This document shows positions 43,801 through 51,449 of a stretch of DNA of 64,000 nucleotides, one piece after another. Position numbers and translations under genes: made by a program. Below the pieces are notes generated by a model, which was not told the origin of the DNA, did not search any database, and worked only from the letters and a program-made list of their open reading frames with translations. Position 1 is the stretch's first letter. The number at the start of each line of letters is the position of its first letter. This stretch comes from Tanticharoenia sakaeratensis NBRC 103193. GTDB lineage: Bacteria; Pseudomonadota; Alphaproteobacteria; Acetobacterales; Acetobacteraceae. The stretch spans positions 1-64,000 of the forward strand of contig NZ_BALE01000015.1 in assembly GCF_000963885.1 (NCBI RefSeq). The letters run 5' to 3'.

Positions 43801-46487
43801 TAGCTGTTCCACGTGATCCAGTCCCGCCGCGGCAGGAGCTCCGGCAGAACAGGCAGGAAAGTCGGCACGCTCATGGCGAGCAGGACGGCAATCGTCCAGA
43901 CGACTGCTGCATGGAACGGCAGCAGCCACGTGGCAAGAAGGGCCAGAAGGCGCAGGGGCGGGCAGAGCGTGCGCCGCAGGTTGTCCAGCATCTTCCACTG
44001 TGCAATGCCCGAAAACCGCTCGCGCGGTGTGGGATCACGACGAAACAGCCCTCCGACAAGCCACGGCAGAAGCTGCCAGTCACCCCGTGTCCAGCGATGG
44101 CCCCTCTGGGCGGCAACGAGATAATCGCCCGGAAATTCCTCGACGACCTCGATATCCGTCACGAGGCCCGCGCGGGCGAAGATGCCTTCGAAGAGGTCGT
44201 GGCTGAGAAGGGTGGAGTCCGGGACGCGGCCGGACAGGGCTGCCTCGAACGCATCAACGTGATAGATGCCCTTGCCGGCGTAGGACCCCTCTCCGAACAT
44301 GTCCTGATAGAGATCGGATACGGCTGCGGAATAGCCATCGATGCCGCGGATGCTGGCGAAGACGCGTTGAAACAACGTGCTCTCATGGCCGATCGGCAGC
44401 GATGGCGTAACGCGGGGCTGCAGGATCGCATATCCCTCGCAGACGCGGCTGCTTGCCTGATCGAAGACAGGAGCATTCAGCGGATGGGACATCTTTCCTA
44501 TCAGGCGGTGGATCGTCTCCAGCGGCAGGCGCGTATCGGCATCGAGGGTGACGACGTATTGCACGCTAGCGGGCAGGGGATGATCCGGCGTCAGAAACGT
44601 CGTGTCGCTCGCCCCGCGCAACAGGCGGTTGAATTCGTGGAGCTTGCCGCGCTTGCGCTCCCATCCCATCCAGACCCGCTCGCTTTCGGACCAGACGCGG
44701 GATCGATGAAGGAGATGAAAGCGCACGCCGCCCGGCGCCGGCCCGTATTTGGAATTCAGTCTGGCCACACCCTGCTTTGCCAGATCCAGCAGGGTGTCAT
44801 CTGCTGGCGCATTGGGACCATTATGGTCCGTCCAGTCCGTCAGCAAGGCGAAGTGCACAGCGTCTTCGCGCGTGGAGAGGTGATGCAGCTCCAGTCGTGC
44901 GACGAGGTCGTCGATCGTGTCCCTGGTGGTCAGCAGGGCCGGTATGACCACCATGGTCCGCAGATGGTCAGGGATCCCGTCGCGAAATGCGAACCCCGGC
45001 AGCATCGTCGCATGAAATGTCTTCAGTGCCATTCGATTGACGAGGGCGACCGCGGCATCCGACAACGGAATGCTGGCCAGCACGATGACCAGGATCAGCA
45101 GCCCGGCAGACGGGTGTTGCCAGCTCATCGCCGTCGTGATGCCAAGAAACAGCATCGTCAGGACAATGACTGCGGCACAGTAGCCCGCAATCCCAGCCGC
45201 GCGGAGATGGCGGCCGGCCATATGGCGCCACGGGAGCCGATATCCGATCACCATCTCCAGTTCGGCGCGGCCGGCCATCAGCAGGTAGTAGCCCGGATCC
45301 GTTCGGCGGGCGTCCGAAGACGCGTCAGCCTTCGCGGTATGCGCCATCGTGACCGCCAGTTCTGCCACGGTCATCTCGCTGAATGTGCTTCCATAGGCGA
45401 GCTCTTCGACGGCCTTGTAGTAAAGGTCCCGGCTCGCAAAAGTCGCCTGTGTGAAGCTCTCGAATTCCGCCAGGACCAGATTGATGGGGCAGACCCGGTC
45501 GAATGCTTCCGTCCAGTCGAGGCTTCCGATCAGGCGCAGGCTGGTGATGATGTTCCGGATTGTTGCGTTGAATGCGCCCTGTTCCTGCAGGTCGGCGCGA
45601 ACCGCGCTTTCGATCGTGGCGCCGTGATCGACGAGCCGCTGTTCGAGCCAGACGAGAGCCGGATCCTTTTCCGGATCGAGACCCCGCAGGCGATGAGAAA
45701 GCTGGGCCGCGAATGCATGATCGAAGATGTCGGGATCGATCGTCTCCAGAAGACCGGAAATCGCGCCCGGTGTATCCTTGCGATGGAGGCCGAGTTCGTC
45801 GGCCAGCCTGTCGGCGTTGTCCTTGCTTGCGTTGTGTCTCATGATGCCGCCTACGACGCGGCGAAGATTTTCGATCAGGACGATCCGCAACGTGATCGAC
45901 ACGGCCCAGAGTTCACCGACACCCAGCGGAACCACACTCTGATAGGCGAGAAGGTAATTATACAGGGTCTCGGGCAGCACATGGCTGTCCGTATGAGCGA
46001 TGTAGGCCCACGCCACGCCGAAGACCCGCGGCAGGCCGGAGAAAGGCCCGTCGGCCAGCTTGGGCAGACGCGCGTAAAAACGCGGTGGCAGATCGAGATC
46101 GGTCTCCCTGATCTGCATGTCGATGAGCGTGTAGTTGTCCGCAAGCCACTGCGCCGCAGGGGTCAGGGTGGACCCGAGAGCGATCGCTTCGGAAATTCGC
46201 GCATCGGCGTTCCGAAGAAAGGCCCGGTTGTTTGAAAGCCGTTTTGATAGCGGGCGATTGTGCCGTCCGGTTGGAACGGCAAGAGTCTGGGCGGCGGCAA
46301 GGCTTCTGGCATGTGCCTCGAGCCGTTCCATGCCGAAAATCTCGCTTTTGACCAGGCTCTCGTCGTTCTGCCACGCGAGGTCTGGCGTGTCCTTCTGCAG
46401 ACGGCCGGAAATACTGGCTACCCAGCCATGATGCGAAGTCCGGGATGCGCGATTGGCTTTCGTCAGAAAAGCAGCATATCCACCCAT
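37881..46487 (-). CDS. ndvB: Cyclic beta-1,2-glucan synthase (NdvB/ChvB-like)
   Basis: 2868 residues, the size of rhizobial NdvB/ChvB. Order: an N-terminal region with two membrane helices near 435-490, the GT84 glycosyltransferase core (DxD-type YVVTLDADTRLP near 648, QRGHRWTRGDWQLLPW near 797) and more helices at 855-990. A glycoamylase-like middle domain follows (DLDYTYQYSNFGVPGLGLKRG; ARAYMAHHQGMSI-type segment). Last are the C-terminal GH94 phosphorylase-like domains, with GTGDWNDGMNRVG near 2539. The enzyme builds linear beta-1,2-glucan on itself from UDP-glucose, trims it by phosphorolysis and cyclises it. The product is a periplasmic osmoadaptation and host-interaction glucan. No ndvA-type exporter is adjacent. 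The start may be 46487 or the downstream Met at 46331. Confidence 0.95.
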   Translation of the reverse strand: MGGYAAFLTKANRASRTSHHGWVASISGRLQKDTPDLAWQNDESLVKSEIFGMERLEAHARSLAAAQTLAVPTGRHNRPLSKRLSNNRAFLRNADARISEAIALGSTLTPAAQWLADNYTLIDMQIRETDLDLPPRFYARLPKLADGPFSGLPRVFGVAWAYIAHTDSHVLPETLYNYLLAYQSVVPLGVGELWAVSITLRIVLIENLRRVVGGIMRHNASKDNADRLADELGLHRKDTPGAISGLLETIDPDIFDHAFAAQLSHRLRGLDPEKDPALVWLEQRLVDHGATIESAVRADLQEQGAFNATIRNIITSLRLIGSLDWTEAFDRVCPINLVLAEFESFTQATFASRDLYYKAVEELAYGSTFSEMTVAELAVTMAHTAKADASSDARRTDPGYYLLMAGRAELEMVIGYRLPWRHMAGRHLRAAGIAGYCAAVIVLTMLFLGITTAMSWQHPSAGLLILVIVLASIPLSDAAVALVNRMALKTFHATMLPGFAFRDGIPDHLRTMVVIPALLTTRDTIDDLVARLELHHLSTREDAVHFALLTDWTDHNGPNAPADDTLLDLAKQGVARLNSKYGPAPGGVRFHLLHRSRVWSESERVWMGWERKRGKLHEFNRLLRGASDTTFLTPDHPLPASVQYVVTLDADTRLPLETIHRLIGKMSHPLNAPVFDQASSRVCEGYAILQPRVTPSLPIGHESTLFQRVFASIRGIDGYSAAVSDLYQDMFGEGSYAGKGIYHVDAFEAALSGRVPDSTLLSHDLFEGIFARAGLVTDIEVVEEFPGDYLVAAQRGHRWTRGDWQLLPWLVGGLFRRDPTPRERFSGIAQWKMLDNLRRTLCPPLRLLALLATWLLPFHAAVVWTIAVLLAMSVPTFLPVLPELLPRRDWITWNSYLRGLSAVAREAAIMTSLNIVFMVHQAHLMADAIWRTLVRVFLTRQHMLQWVPAAQIQGPRRSTLAGYYFRMAAVPVLVVAIIVIVAINAPENLLPCGMLSLPWLLSPALAMWASRTPVIAARTRPSRTDIRTLRMTARRTWRFFETFVTPEDHMLPPDNFQEEPAPVLAHRTSPTNIGLYLLCAASAHDFGWAGLVDTVQRLEETFATLERMPRYRGHFYNWYATDDLKPLDPVYISSVDSGNLAGHLIALSRACQDWSAEPQQTGEWREGAVDALNIAMTNLTFQNGVRLPNDGSGRRLLRLLAALKGAIMSTPDDALPPALEDLCRKARTVEDFVTVSDAAHHSDSAKARASDRLFWILAPRRTIESRIRDLDPQLHSTLAERFAVLARKAAAMAHEMDFRFLCNQSRHLLSIGYVVSEDACDVSCYDLLASEARLAVFFAIAKGDMTARDWFKLGRTMTPAGNGAALISWSGSMFEYLMPSLVMRAPIGSLLEQTNALIVERQIAYGQAHHRPWGVSESAYNLRDLDYTYQYSNFGVPGLGLKRGLGLNLVIAPYATLLAAMVDPQQAVANLTRLERTGALGHFGFYEALDFTRERIPDGSDVAIVRAYMAHHQGMSILAAADAVMNGIMRARFHDDPVIASAELLLQERAPRAGAVARPLPSESESRPQAVYPTTAPAGRFLNSADTPEPVTHLLSNGRYSVMLTAAGSGYSRWNGQAVTRWREDLTRDDHGSYLFMKNRRTGSIWSAGLQPCDKRPDTYGVAFHEDRADFVRQDDAIITTLEIRVSAEDDAEVRVVSLLNTGSEAAELDVTSYIELALLAQNADLAHPAFTKLFVQTEYMPQARALIATRRKRMSDEPEIWAAHLIVTPGPIEIETDRARFIGRGRDLSRALTITDDTALSGSTGTVLDPIFSIRTRISVRAGSTVHVAFWTMTASSRAALLDMIDTHADQAALERVRTLSWTQAQVQLRHLDIMPPTAELFQRLASHILYAGPSLRRESGAMSRGAGAQSLLWEQGISGDLPILVLRVGKNSNMDTVRTLLLAHEYFRLKLLAADFVILNEQPTSYLQELQTSLEQMIHAVPRAGEAAGAVRVLRTDLVSSAARSMILSTARVVLTADQSLLQQLDQAERSDMHPPVSPAPRVDHPASAFALPAMQDLEFFNGHGGFADDGAEYVVVLRPGQTTPAPWVNVIANDTFGFQVSADGSGYTWSGNSRDHQITPWSNDPVCDRAGEVFYLRDENTGTLWCPAAAVRRDRNATYVTHHGRGYSRQERVAHGIASTLLQYVPPADPIKITRLALHNHSSQPRTLSVTAYVEWVLGAARGSTAPFTVTELDEETGTLFARNSWDATYGGCVAFADIGGYLTAVSGDRTHFLGRNGTTENPAAFSRPDGVKGQTGAGLDPCGVLQTIVTLPPGGKVEVLFLLGEGASADAARALVARYRTIDLDAVLNTVQEHWRHVTDMIQVRTPDRSMDLMLNGWLLYQTLSSRVQARAGFYQASGAYGFRDQLQDGMALALSCPERVRGHLLRAAGQQFIEGDVQHWWLPQTGAGVRTHISDDRAWLAYAVAHYITTTGDAGILDEVVNFLEAPALPISEHDRFAIPATSVETGSLFEHCARALDHSMAVGAHGLPLMGTGDWNDGMNRVGEQGRGESIWLGWFLHAALHAFIPLAQARRESARARAWQDHASALVTALETTWDGDWYLRAYFDGGTPLGSRLDTECQIDAIAQSWAVLSKAASPERAEHAMRSVLARLSRPKDKLVLVLSPPFDTASPDPGYIRGYPPGIRENGGQYTHAALWTVMAVASLGDGDRAQALFHTLNPVNHARTPEEVARYHLEPYVVAADIYSTEPHVGRGGWSWYTGSAGWMQRVGTEFILGIQIRGDSLLIDPCIPRGWPDFEATIRWRRTSYHVSVFNPMHVCRGVSQIKLDGNALSVTNIVNLVDDGGRHEVDVQLGGRLQAAAAL

Positions 46488-47597
46488 CGTTCTGCTCCAG
46501 TGACCGCGTCGAAACGCTTGCTGACGGAACAGGCTTGGACGAGCGAAAGAAACCGGTGTCGAAAGCGTGTAACGCAGCTAGATTGGCTGTGCCCGGCTCA
46601 TCCCCGAGGTTCTGCCTGTAAATGTCTCGGGTGAGCGTCCCATCGTGGCCGTTTCATCGAAGGTGATACGAAGCTTCTGCGCTTCCGCAGGCCACGACTG
46701 CCCGGTCCGGCGTCGGCGGGATATCGTTGCGAAATTGCCGTCACGTTTCCGCTCCGTTTTCTCAGGAAACCGAGATGCTTTGACAATCTTTACAAACAAC
46801 GAAACGACGCATCACAAAGATCTGCTCGCCGAGGTGATGTAAACGTTCCCTTCTAGGTTATGTTCCTGCGGTATTTTCATGTAACGCGAGGCTGCCAGAA
46901 CATGAGGCCAACTTGCTCATCCGTAAGATGGGCAAGTCAGATGGTACTGGAAAAACAGGCTTCTCCTGACGGGAATGGCCGGCGCCTGGTCGAAGCCTGG
47001 TCAGCTGGGCAGGGTGCGAAGCCCGAGCATCACCGGTTTTCTGATCGGCGCTGGTCCTGCGCCGGAGTCAGGACGCGCAGTCATCGCACAAGTGCGCAAG
47101 GCCTATGGTCAGGGATGCCGAACGTAGGCAGCCTAGATGGTCAGCGACCTCACTGGTGTCCGTTTGCTTTTGAAGCCGAAGAAGACCATTGGCCGTGCCC
47201 ATGCCCGATCGCATCTCGGCTAAGAGGGCGCTTTAGGATGGCACTTGCCACGTGCAAGAGACGATCCAGGGACATGGACCCGGAAATTTCCGGCGCTATC
47301 CAGCAAGGGCCAGCGATCGGCGCTTTTTTGCCGCGATATGTGGACGACGCTTTCGCGGGCGGAAGCGCTGTCGAGTGGACGCTCCTGTCGCTTCCGGCTG
47401 ACCCTTCCTCGTTCCGCAGATCATCCCCAACGGCATCCCGACCGGGGATCCGGGACGTGATTTTGAAAGCGGTGCGAAAGACTTGCGCCATGGCGGGAGG
47501 ACGGGCATGCACTATGGGCCGGTCGTTCCACGGCCCTCTATCATCGTCCGCCAGACCGGCCGCAATGTCTGCGTGCCGGTTTCCAATCAGGTAGCCT
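46488..47597. other. 1.1-kb intergenic stretch
   Basis: No gene is supported. The proximal 300 bases (46488-46800) should hold the promoter of the glucan synthase on the minus strand; AT content rises at 46775-46860. Frames of 180-244 codons exist on both strands but their composition (rich in Arg, Ser, Pro and Cys without domain motifs) looks like shadow reading of high-GC DNA. The last part, in one frame, reads HYGPVVPRPSIIVRQTGRN and similar, which is protein-like but lacks a start and runs into the next gene; it may be a decayed gene. Confidence 0.4.
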
Positions 47598-50027
47598 ATG
47601 ACTGTCACGGCCGATCTTCCGTCTGCGTCCGCCGGTTCGGACGCGACGCCAGGCAATTCCCGCCCGCGCACCGCGCTGTTCACGATCTGCTCCAACAATT
47701 ACCTGCCGGGTGCCCGCGTCCTGCTGGAGTCCGTCCGGGCCCGGCACCCCGACATGGCGCTGTTTGTCTGCCTGGCGGACCGTCCCGATCCGATGCCGGG
47801 CCTTTATGATGGCCCATTCGAGATCATCCCGGCCGATGCCCTGGGTATCCCGGCATTCGAGAGCTTCGCGTTCTCCTATGACATCATGGAGTTCAATACG
47901 GCACTCAAGCCGTTCATGTTCGGTCATCTCATGACCGCGCTGGGCTTCGAGCGCGTTCTCTACTTCGACCCCGACATCCTGCTTCTCGCCCCGCTCGAGC
48001 CCGTCCTCGAAGCCTTCGACACGGGCGCCTCGTTCGTGCTGACCCCGCATCTGCGGCAGCCTGCCGAGGGCGATGCCGATCCTGACGACGTCGCGATCAT
48101 GCGCGCCGGCGTGTACAATCTCGGCTTCCTCGGCGTCTCGGCGCGAACGGAAAGCCTGCCGCTGATCTACTGGTGGCAGCGCCGGCTCTATCGGCACTGC
48201 ATCAATGCCCAGGACAAGGGCATCTTCGTCGATCAGAAGTTCATGGACCTCATCCCGGGGTTCGCGCCGAACGCGCGTATTCTTCATCATCCGGGCCTCA
48301 ATCTGGCCTACTGGAATCTCGGGCAGGCCCGGCTTGAGAAGTCCGCGGACGGATGGTTTGCAAACGACCTGCCGCTGATCTTCTTCCATTTCAGCGGCTA
48401 CGACCCCCGCCGTCCCCATGTGCTGAGCAAGCACAGCCGCAATTTCCGCGGGACTCACAGCGGCCCGCTCGCGGAGCTGCTCGATCATTATGCGCGACTG
48501 CTGAAAGCGCACGGTCACGGCCAGATACCGGGCGGGGCCTATGCATATGGCCGGTTCGCATCCGACGTGCCGATCCCGCCGCTCGTGCGGCAGATGTTCC
48601 GTGAGACGGCCCCCGACTGGCCGACCGACCCGTTCCGGACGTTCGAGGCCCATCTGCATCGGGCCGCGCCCGGCGCCAATCGCGACCGGCCATCGCTCGT
48701 CTTCACCAACTTCCAGGCATTCCTGCACCAGCACTTCCCGAACCAGCGCCTGTTCCGGGACCCGCGCCGGCTGGAGGACGTGCTTGGGCTCACGCTGTGG
48801 TATCTGCGCCACTTCTCCCACGAGCAGGGGATCGACCCGCGCCTGATCGAACCGGTGGCACGTCGCCTGGGCGAACGCGTGCCCCAGATCCGGCCCGTGC
48901 CGGAGCCTGCCGCACGACCGGACGTCACGGTCGTCGGCTATCTCCGCACGGTCAGCGGGGTCGGCATGGTCGCGCGCCATACGCTCTCGACGCTGGTCAA
49001 CAGTCCGTTGCAGGTTGAAGGCGCGGATGTGGCGTTCGGCGTCGTGTCGGATCGATCCGAACACGGGCACGATGCCTATCTGGTCGAGCCGATCCGGGGG
49101 CGGATCCAGCTGTTCGCCAACATCAATGCCGACCAGCTGCCGCTGGTGCTGGCCGATCTGGCGCCCCGACTTGTGTCCGGCTACCGGATCAGCATGCCGG
49201 CCTGGGAGCTGGAAGAGTTTCCCGAAGCATGGCTCGGTGCGTTCGATCAGGTGGACGAAATCTGGGCCCAGAGCCGATGGATCCAGCGCATGCTGGCCGG
49301 GCGCGTCGACCGCCCGGTGGTGCACATGCCTGTGGCGCTCACGCTCGAAGCCCCCGATACGACCGGCATTCGCGAACGGTTCGGTCTGCCCGCGGATTCG
49401 TTCCTGTTCTACAACTCGTTCGACTTCCTTTCCTTCATCGAACGCAAGAATCCCGAAGGCGTGATTGCGGCCTTCCAAGCGGCCAGGCGTGCCATGCCGG
49501 AGCGCCGGATGACGCTGGTCATCAAGACATTGAACGGCGCGCAGGTGTCCGGGAAGCAGGCGGCATTGCGAGCGCTGATCGAGGCCGACCCGGACATCGT
49601 CATGATCGATCGTGTCCTCAGCCGGGCGGATACGCTCGGCCTGATGGCGGCCTGCGACTGTCTGGTCTCGCTGCATCGCTGCGAGGGGCTTGGGTTGCTG
49701 GTGGCCGAGGGGATGGCGCTGGGCAAACCTGTGATCGCAACGGATTACGCAGCCACGACCGACCTTCTGACCAGCAGGACAGGATATCCGGTTTCCTTCA
49801 CCATGATCCCGGTTGGCGAGAACGAGTATCCCATGGCGCAGGGCCAGCGCTGGGCAGACCCTGACGTCGTTCACGCGGCGTGGCAGATGCAGGAAGTTCT
49901 CCGAAACCCGGCGGACGCTGCCGAACGTGCCGCTGCCGCCAGGCGCTTCATCGATGAACATCACAGCGAACGCGCCGTCCGGGAGCGTCAGCTCGCCCGG
50001 TTCACAGCGCTTGGTCTTCTGTCGTGA
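47598..50027 (+). CDS. Two-domain glycosyltransferase (GT-A-like plus GT4)
   Basis: 809 residues. The N-terminal half (25-400) resembles GT8/LPS-type transferases: LFTICSNNYLPGARVLLESV opening and the metal-binding DPD at 124-126 in LYFDPDILLL. The C-terminal half (415-809) is a GT4-type GT-B transferase: VTVVGYLRTVSGVGMVAR, FLFYNSFDFLSFIERKNPEG, and the nucleotide-sugar motif HRCEGLGLLVAEGMALGKPV with the E-x7-E pair. One chain may therefore add two successive sugars. First gene of a three-gene cluster. The substrate (O-antigen, exopolysaccharide or glycoprotein) is unknown. Confidence 0.9.
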   Translation: MTVTADLPSASAGSDATPGNSRPRTALFTICSNNYLPGARVLLESVRARHPDMALFVCLADRPDPMPGLYDGPFEIIPADALGIPAFESFAFSYDIMEFNTALKPFMFGHLMTALGFERVLYFDPDILLLAPLEPVLEAFDTGASFVLTPHLRQPAEGDADPDDVAIMRAGVYNLGFLGVSARTESLPLIYWWQRRLYRHCINAQDKGIFVDQKFMDLIPGFAPNARILHHPGLNLAYWNLGQARLEKSADGWFANDLPLIFFHFSGYDPRRPHVLSKHSRNFRGTHSGPLAELLDHYARLLKAHGHGQIPGGAYAYGRFASDVPIPPLVRQMFRETAPDWPTDPFRTFEAHLHRAAPGANRDRPSLVFTNFQAFLHQHFPNQRLFRDPRRLEDVLGLTLWYLRHFSHEQGIDPRLIEPVARRLGERVPQIRPVPEPAARPDVTVVGYLRTVSGVGMVARHTLSTLVNSPLQVEGADVAFGVVSDRSEHGHDAYLVEPIRGRIQLFANINADQLPLVLADLAPRLVSGYRISMPAWELEEFPEAWLGAFDQVDEIWAQSRWIQRMLAGRVDRPVVHMPVALTLEAPDTTGIRERFGLPADSFLFYNSFDFLSFIERKNPEGVIAAFQAARRAMPERRMTLVIKTLNGAQVSGKQAALRALIEADPDIVMIDRVLSRADTLGLMAACDCLVSLHRCEGLGLLVAEGMALGKPVIATDYAATTDLLTSRTGYPVSFTMIPVGENEYPMAQGQRWADPDVVHAAWQMQEVLRNPADAAERAAAARRFIDEHHSERAVRERQLARFTALGLLS

Positions 50028-50059
50028 CCCAGGAGCCCATCCCGCAAGGAGAGACGCTC

Positions 50060-51448
50060 ATGAACAAGCCGTCTGACAACACGCCCCCCGTCTTCATCTC
50101 CTACAGCCGCAATTTCGAGGACGTGCTTCTCAACCGCCTGTTTCGCGACCAGCCGGACGGGTTCTACGTCGATGTCGGCGCCGCCGATCCGAAGATGGAG
50201 AACGACTGCCGCGCCCTTTACGAGCGCGGCTGGCACGGGATCAACATCGAGCCCAATCCGGCTCTGGCAAGTCTCTATGCGGAGCAGCGTCCGCGCGACG
50301 TGACGCTCGAGGTCGCGGTCGATGCGGAAGAGGGGCGGCAGCCTTACTTCGTCGTGGAAGGAACGGGCCTGTCGACCCTGGACAAGGCCGAGGCCGAGCG
50401 TTGCCGCGTCGACGGCTGGACCGTTCGCGAAATCACGATCCCGACCCGGACGCTGGCGGGGATCCTGGCCAACCACGCTCCGGCCAGGATCGACGTCCTG
50501 AAGATCGACGTCGAGGGGTGGGAAGAGCCGGTCCTGCGCAGCAACGACTGGGCGCAGTATACCCCCCGCGTGATCCTGCTCGAATGCACGCTGCCCGAGC
50601 GGCCCGAACGTCGGGAGACCGGCATCGAGGCCTATCTGGCTGGTCACGGCTATCGCCGCGTCTGGTTCGACGGGCTCAATGACTTCTACCTGCATGCCGA
50701 TTCCGGCCTAAGCGCGGATGCTTTCCAGGTCCCGGTCAATGTGTTCGACAATTTCGAGAGCTATCAGCTCGAGGAACTCCGGCAGCACGCCGCAAACCTC
50801 GATCACTCCCTGAAGGTCGCATCGACGTTCGCCGAGGACGAGCGGCACATGATCGCCCGCAAGGACGACGAACTCTCCACGCTGCATGAGCAGCTGGCCG
50901 CCGCGACCCGGCGGATCGCGGACATCGGCGCCGGGCATCAGGACGCGCTGCGGGCAATTGCCGATCTGGATGCGCGCTATCACGGCGTGCTCGCCGAAAA
51001 CCATCACCTCACCACGCGCACGATGACGCTCGAGGCGGTCCGCAACGAAGCACTCCTGCAGGCCGACACCATCCGGAGCCTGCGCACGAGCCTGGCCGCA
51101 ACACAGGCCCGCTGCGATCTCTATGCGGCAGAAATCGAGGCGGCGCACGGCGAGCGCGAGGAGATCATCCGCCTGCGTGAACAATGCAGCATGCCGGCAA
51201 TCCCACTGGACAGCAGCCTGGATCTGACGGCCACCCACGAACTCGAACGCGCCCGTCACGCGACCGTGCTGGCCGGCCTGCAGGGCGAAATCATCGCGCT
51301 TCAGAGCGCGCTTGTGGACGTCACGGCCGAGCGCGACGAAGCGAAGGGATGGTGGGATGCGATCCGCCAGTCGACATCATGGCGCGTGACCCGTCCATTC
51401 CGCGTGGCGGGACGCGTCGCACTCAAGACACTGGGTCGCGGCAGATAG
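50060..51448 (+). CDS. FkbM-family methyltransferase with C-terminal coiled coil
   Basis: 462 residues from the ATG at 50060, chosen because AAGGAGA lies 8-9 bases upstream. A GTG at 50024 overlapping the previous stop would add 12 residues. Residues 20-215 are an FkbM SAM-dependent methyltransferase (GFYVDVGAADPKMENDCRAL, HGINIEPNP, IDVLKIDVEGWEEPVLRS, ILLECTLPE). Residues about 245-420 are rich in heptad-like Leu/Ala/Glu/Arg and should form a long coiled coil, ending in a WW..IR.STSWRVT motif typical of polysaccharide-biosynthesis proteins. It probably O-methylates a sugar made by the neighbouring transferases, with the coiled coil as scaffold. Confidence 0.9.
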   Translation: MNKPSDNTPPVFISYSRNFEDVLLNRLFRDQPDGFYVDVGAADPKMENDCRALYERGWHGINIEPNPALASLYAEQRPRDVTLEVAVDAEEGRQPYFVVEGTGLSTLDKAEAERCRVDGWTVREITIPTRTLAGILANHAPARIDVLKIDVEGWEEPVLRSNDWAQYTPRVILLECTLPERPERRETGIEAYLAGHGYRRVWFDGLNDFYLHADSGLSADAFQVPVNVFDNFESYQLEELRQHAANLDHSLKVASTFAEDERHMIARKDDELSTLHEQLAAATRRIADIGAGHQDALRAIADLDARYHGVLAENHHLTTRTMTLEAVRNEALLQADTIRSLRTSLAATQARCDLYAAEIEAAHGEREEIIRLREQCSMPAIPLDSSLDLTATHELERARHATVLAGLQGEIIALQSALVDVTAERDEAKGWWDAIRQSTSWRVTRPFRVAGRVALKTLGRGR

Positions 51449-51449
51449 A

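Noticed and set aside
42663-46235. 1190-codon open frame on the plus strand opposite the glucan synthase
   Set aside because: It shows no domain, is rich in Arg, Asp, Gly and His in the way mirror frames of high-GC genes are, and the opposite strand carries a complete NdvB protein.
46860-47594. 244-codon plus-strand frame before the glycosyltransferase gene
   Set aside because: Rich in Arg, Ser, Pro and Cys with no hydrophobic core pattern or motif; judged non-coding or decayed.
47541-49964. 807-codon minus-strand frame
   Set aside because: It mirrors the two-domain glycosyltransferase, which has clear motifs; the minus-strand frame has none.
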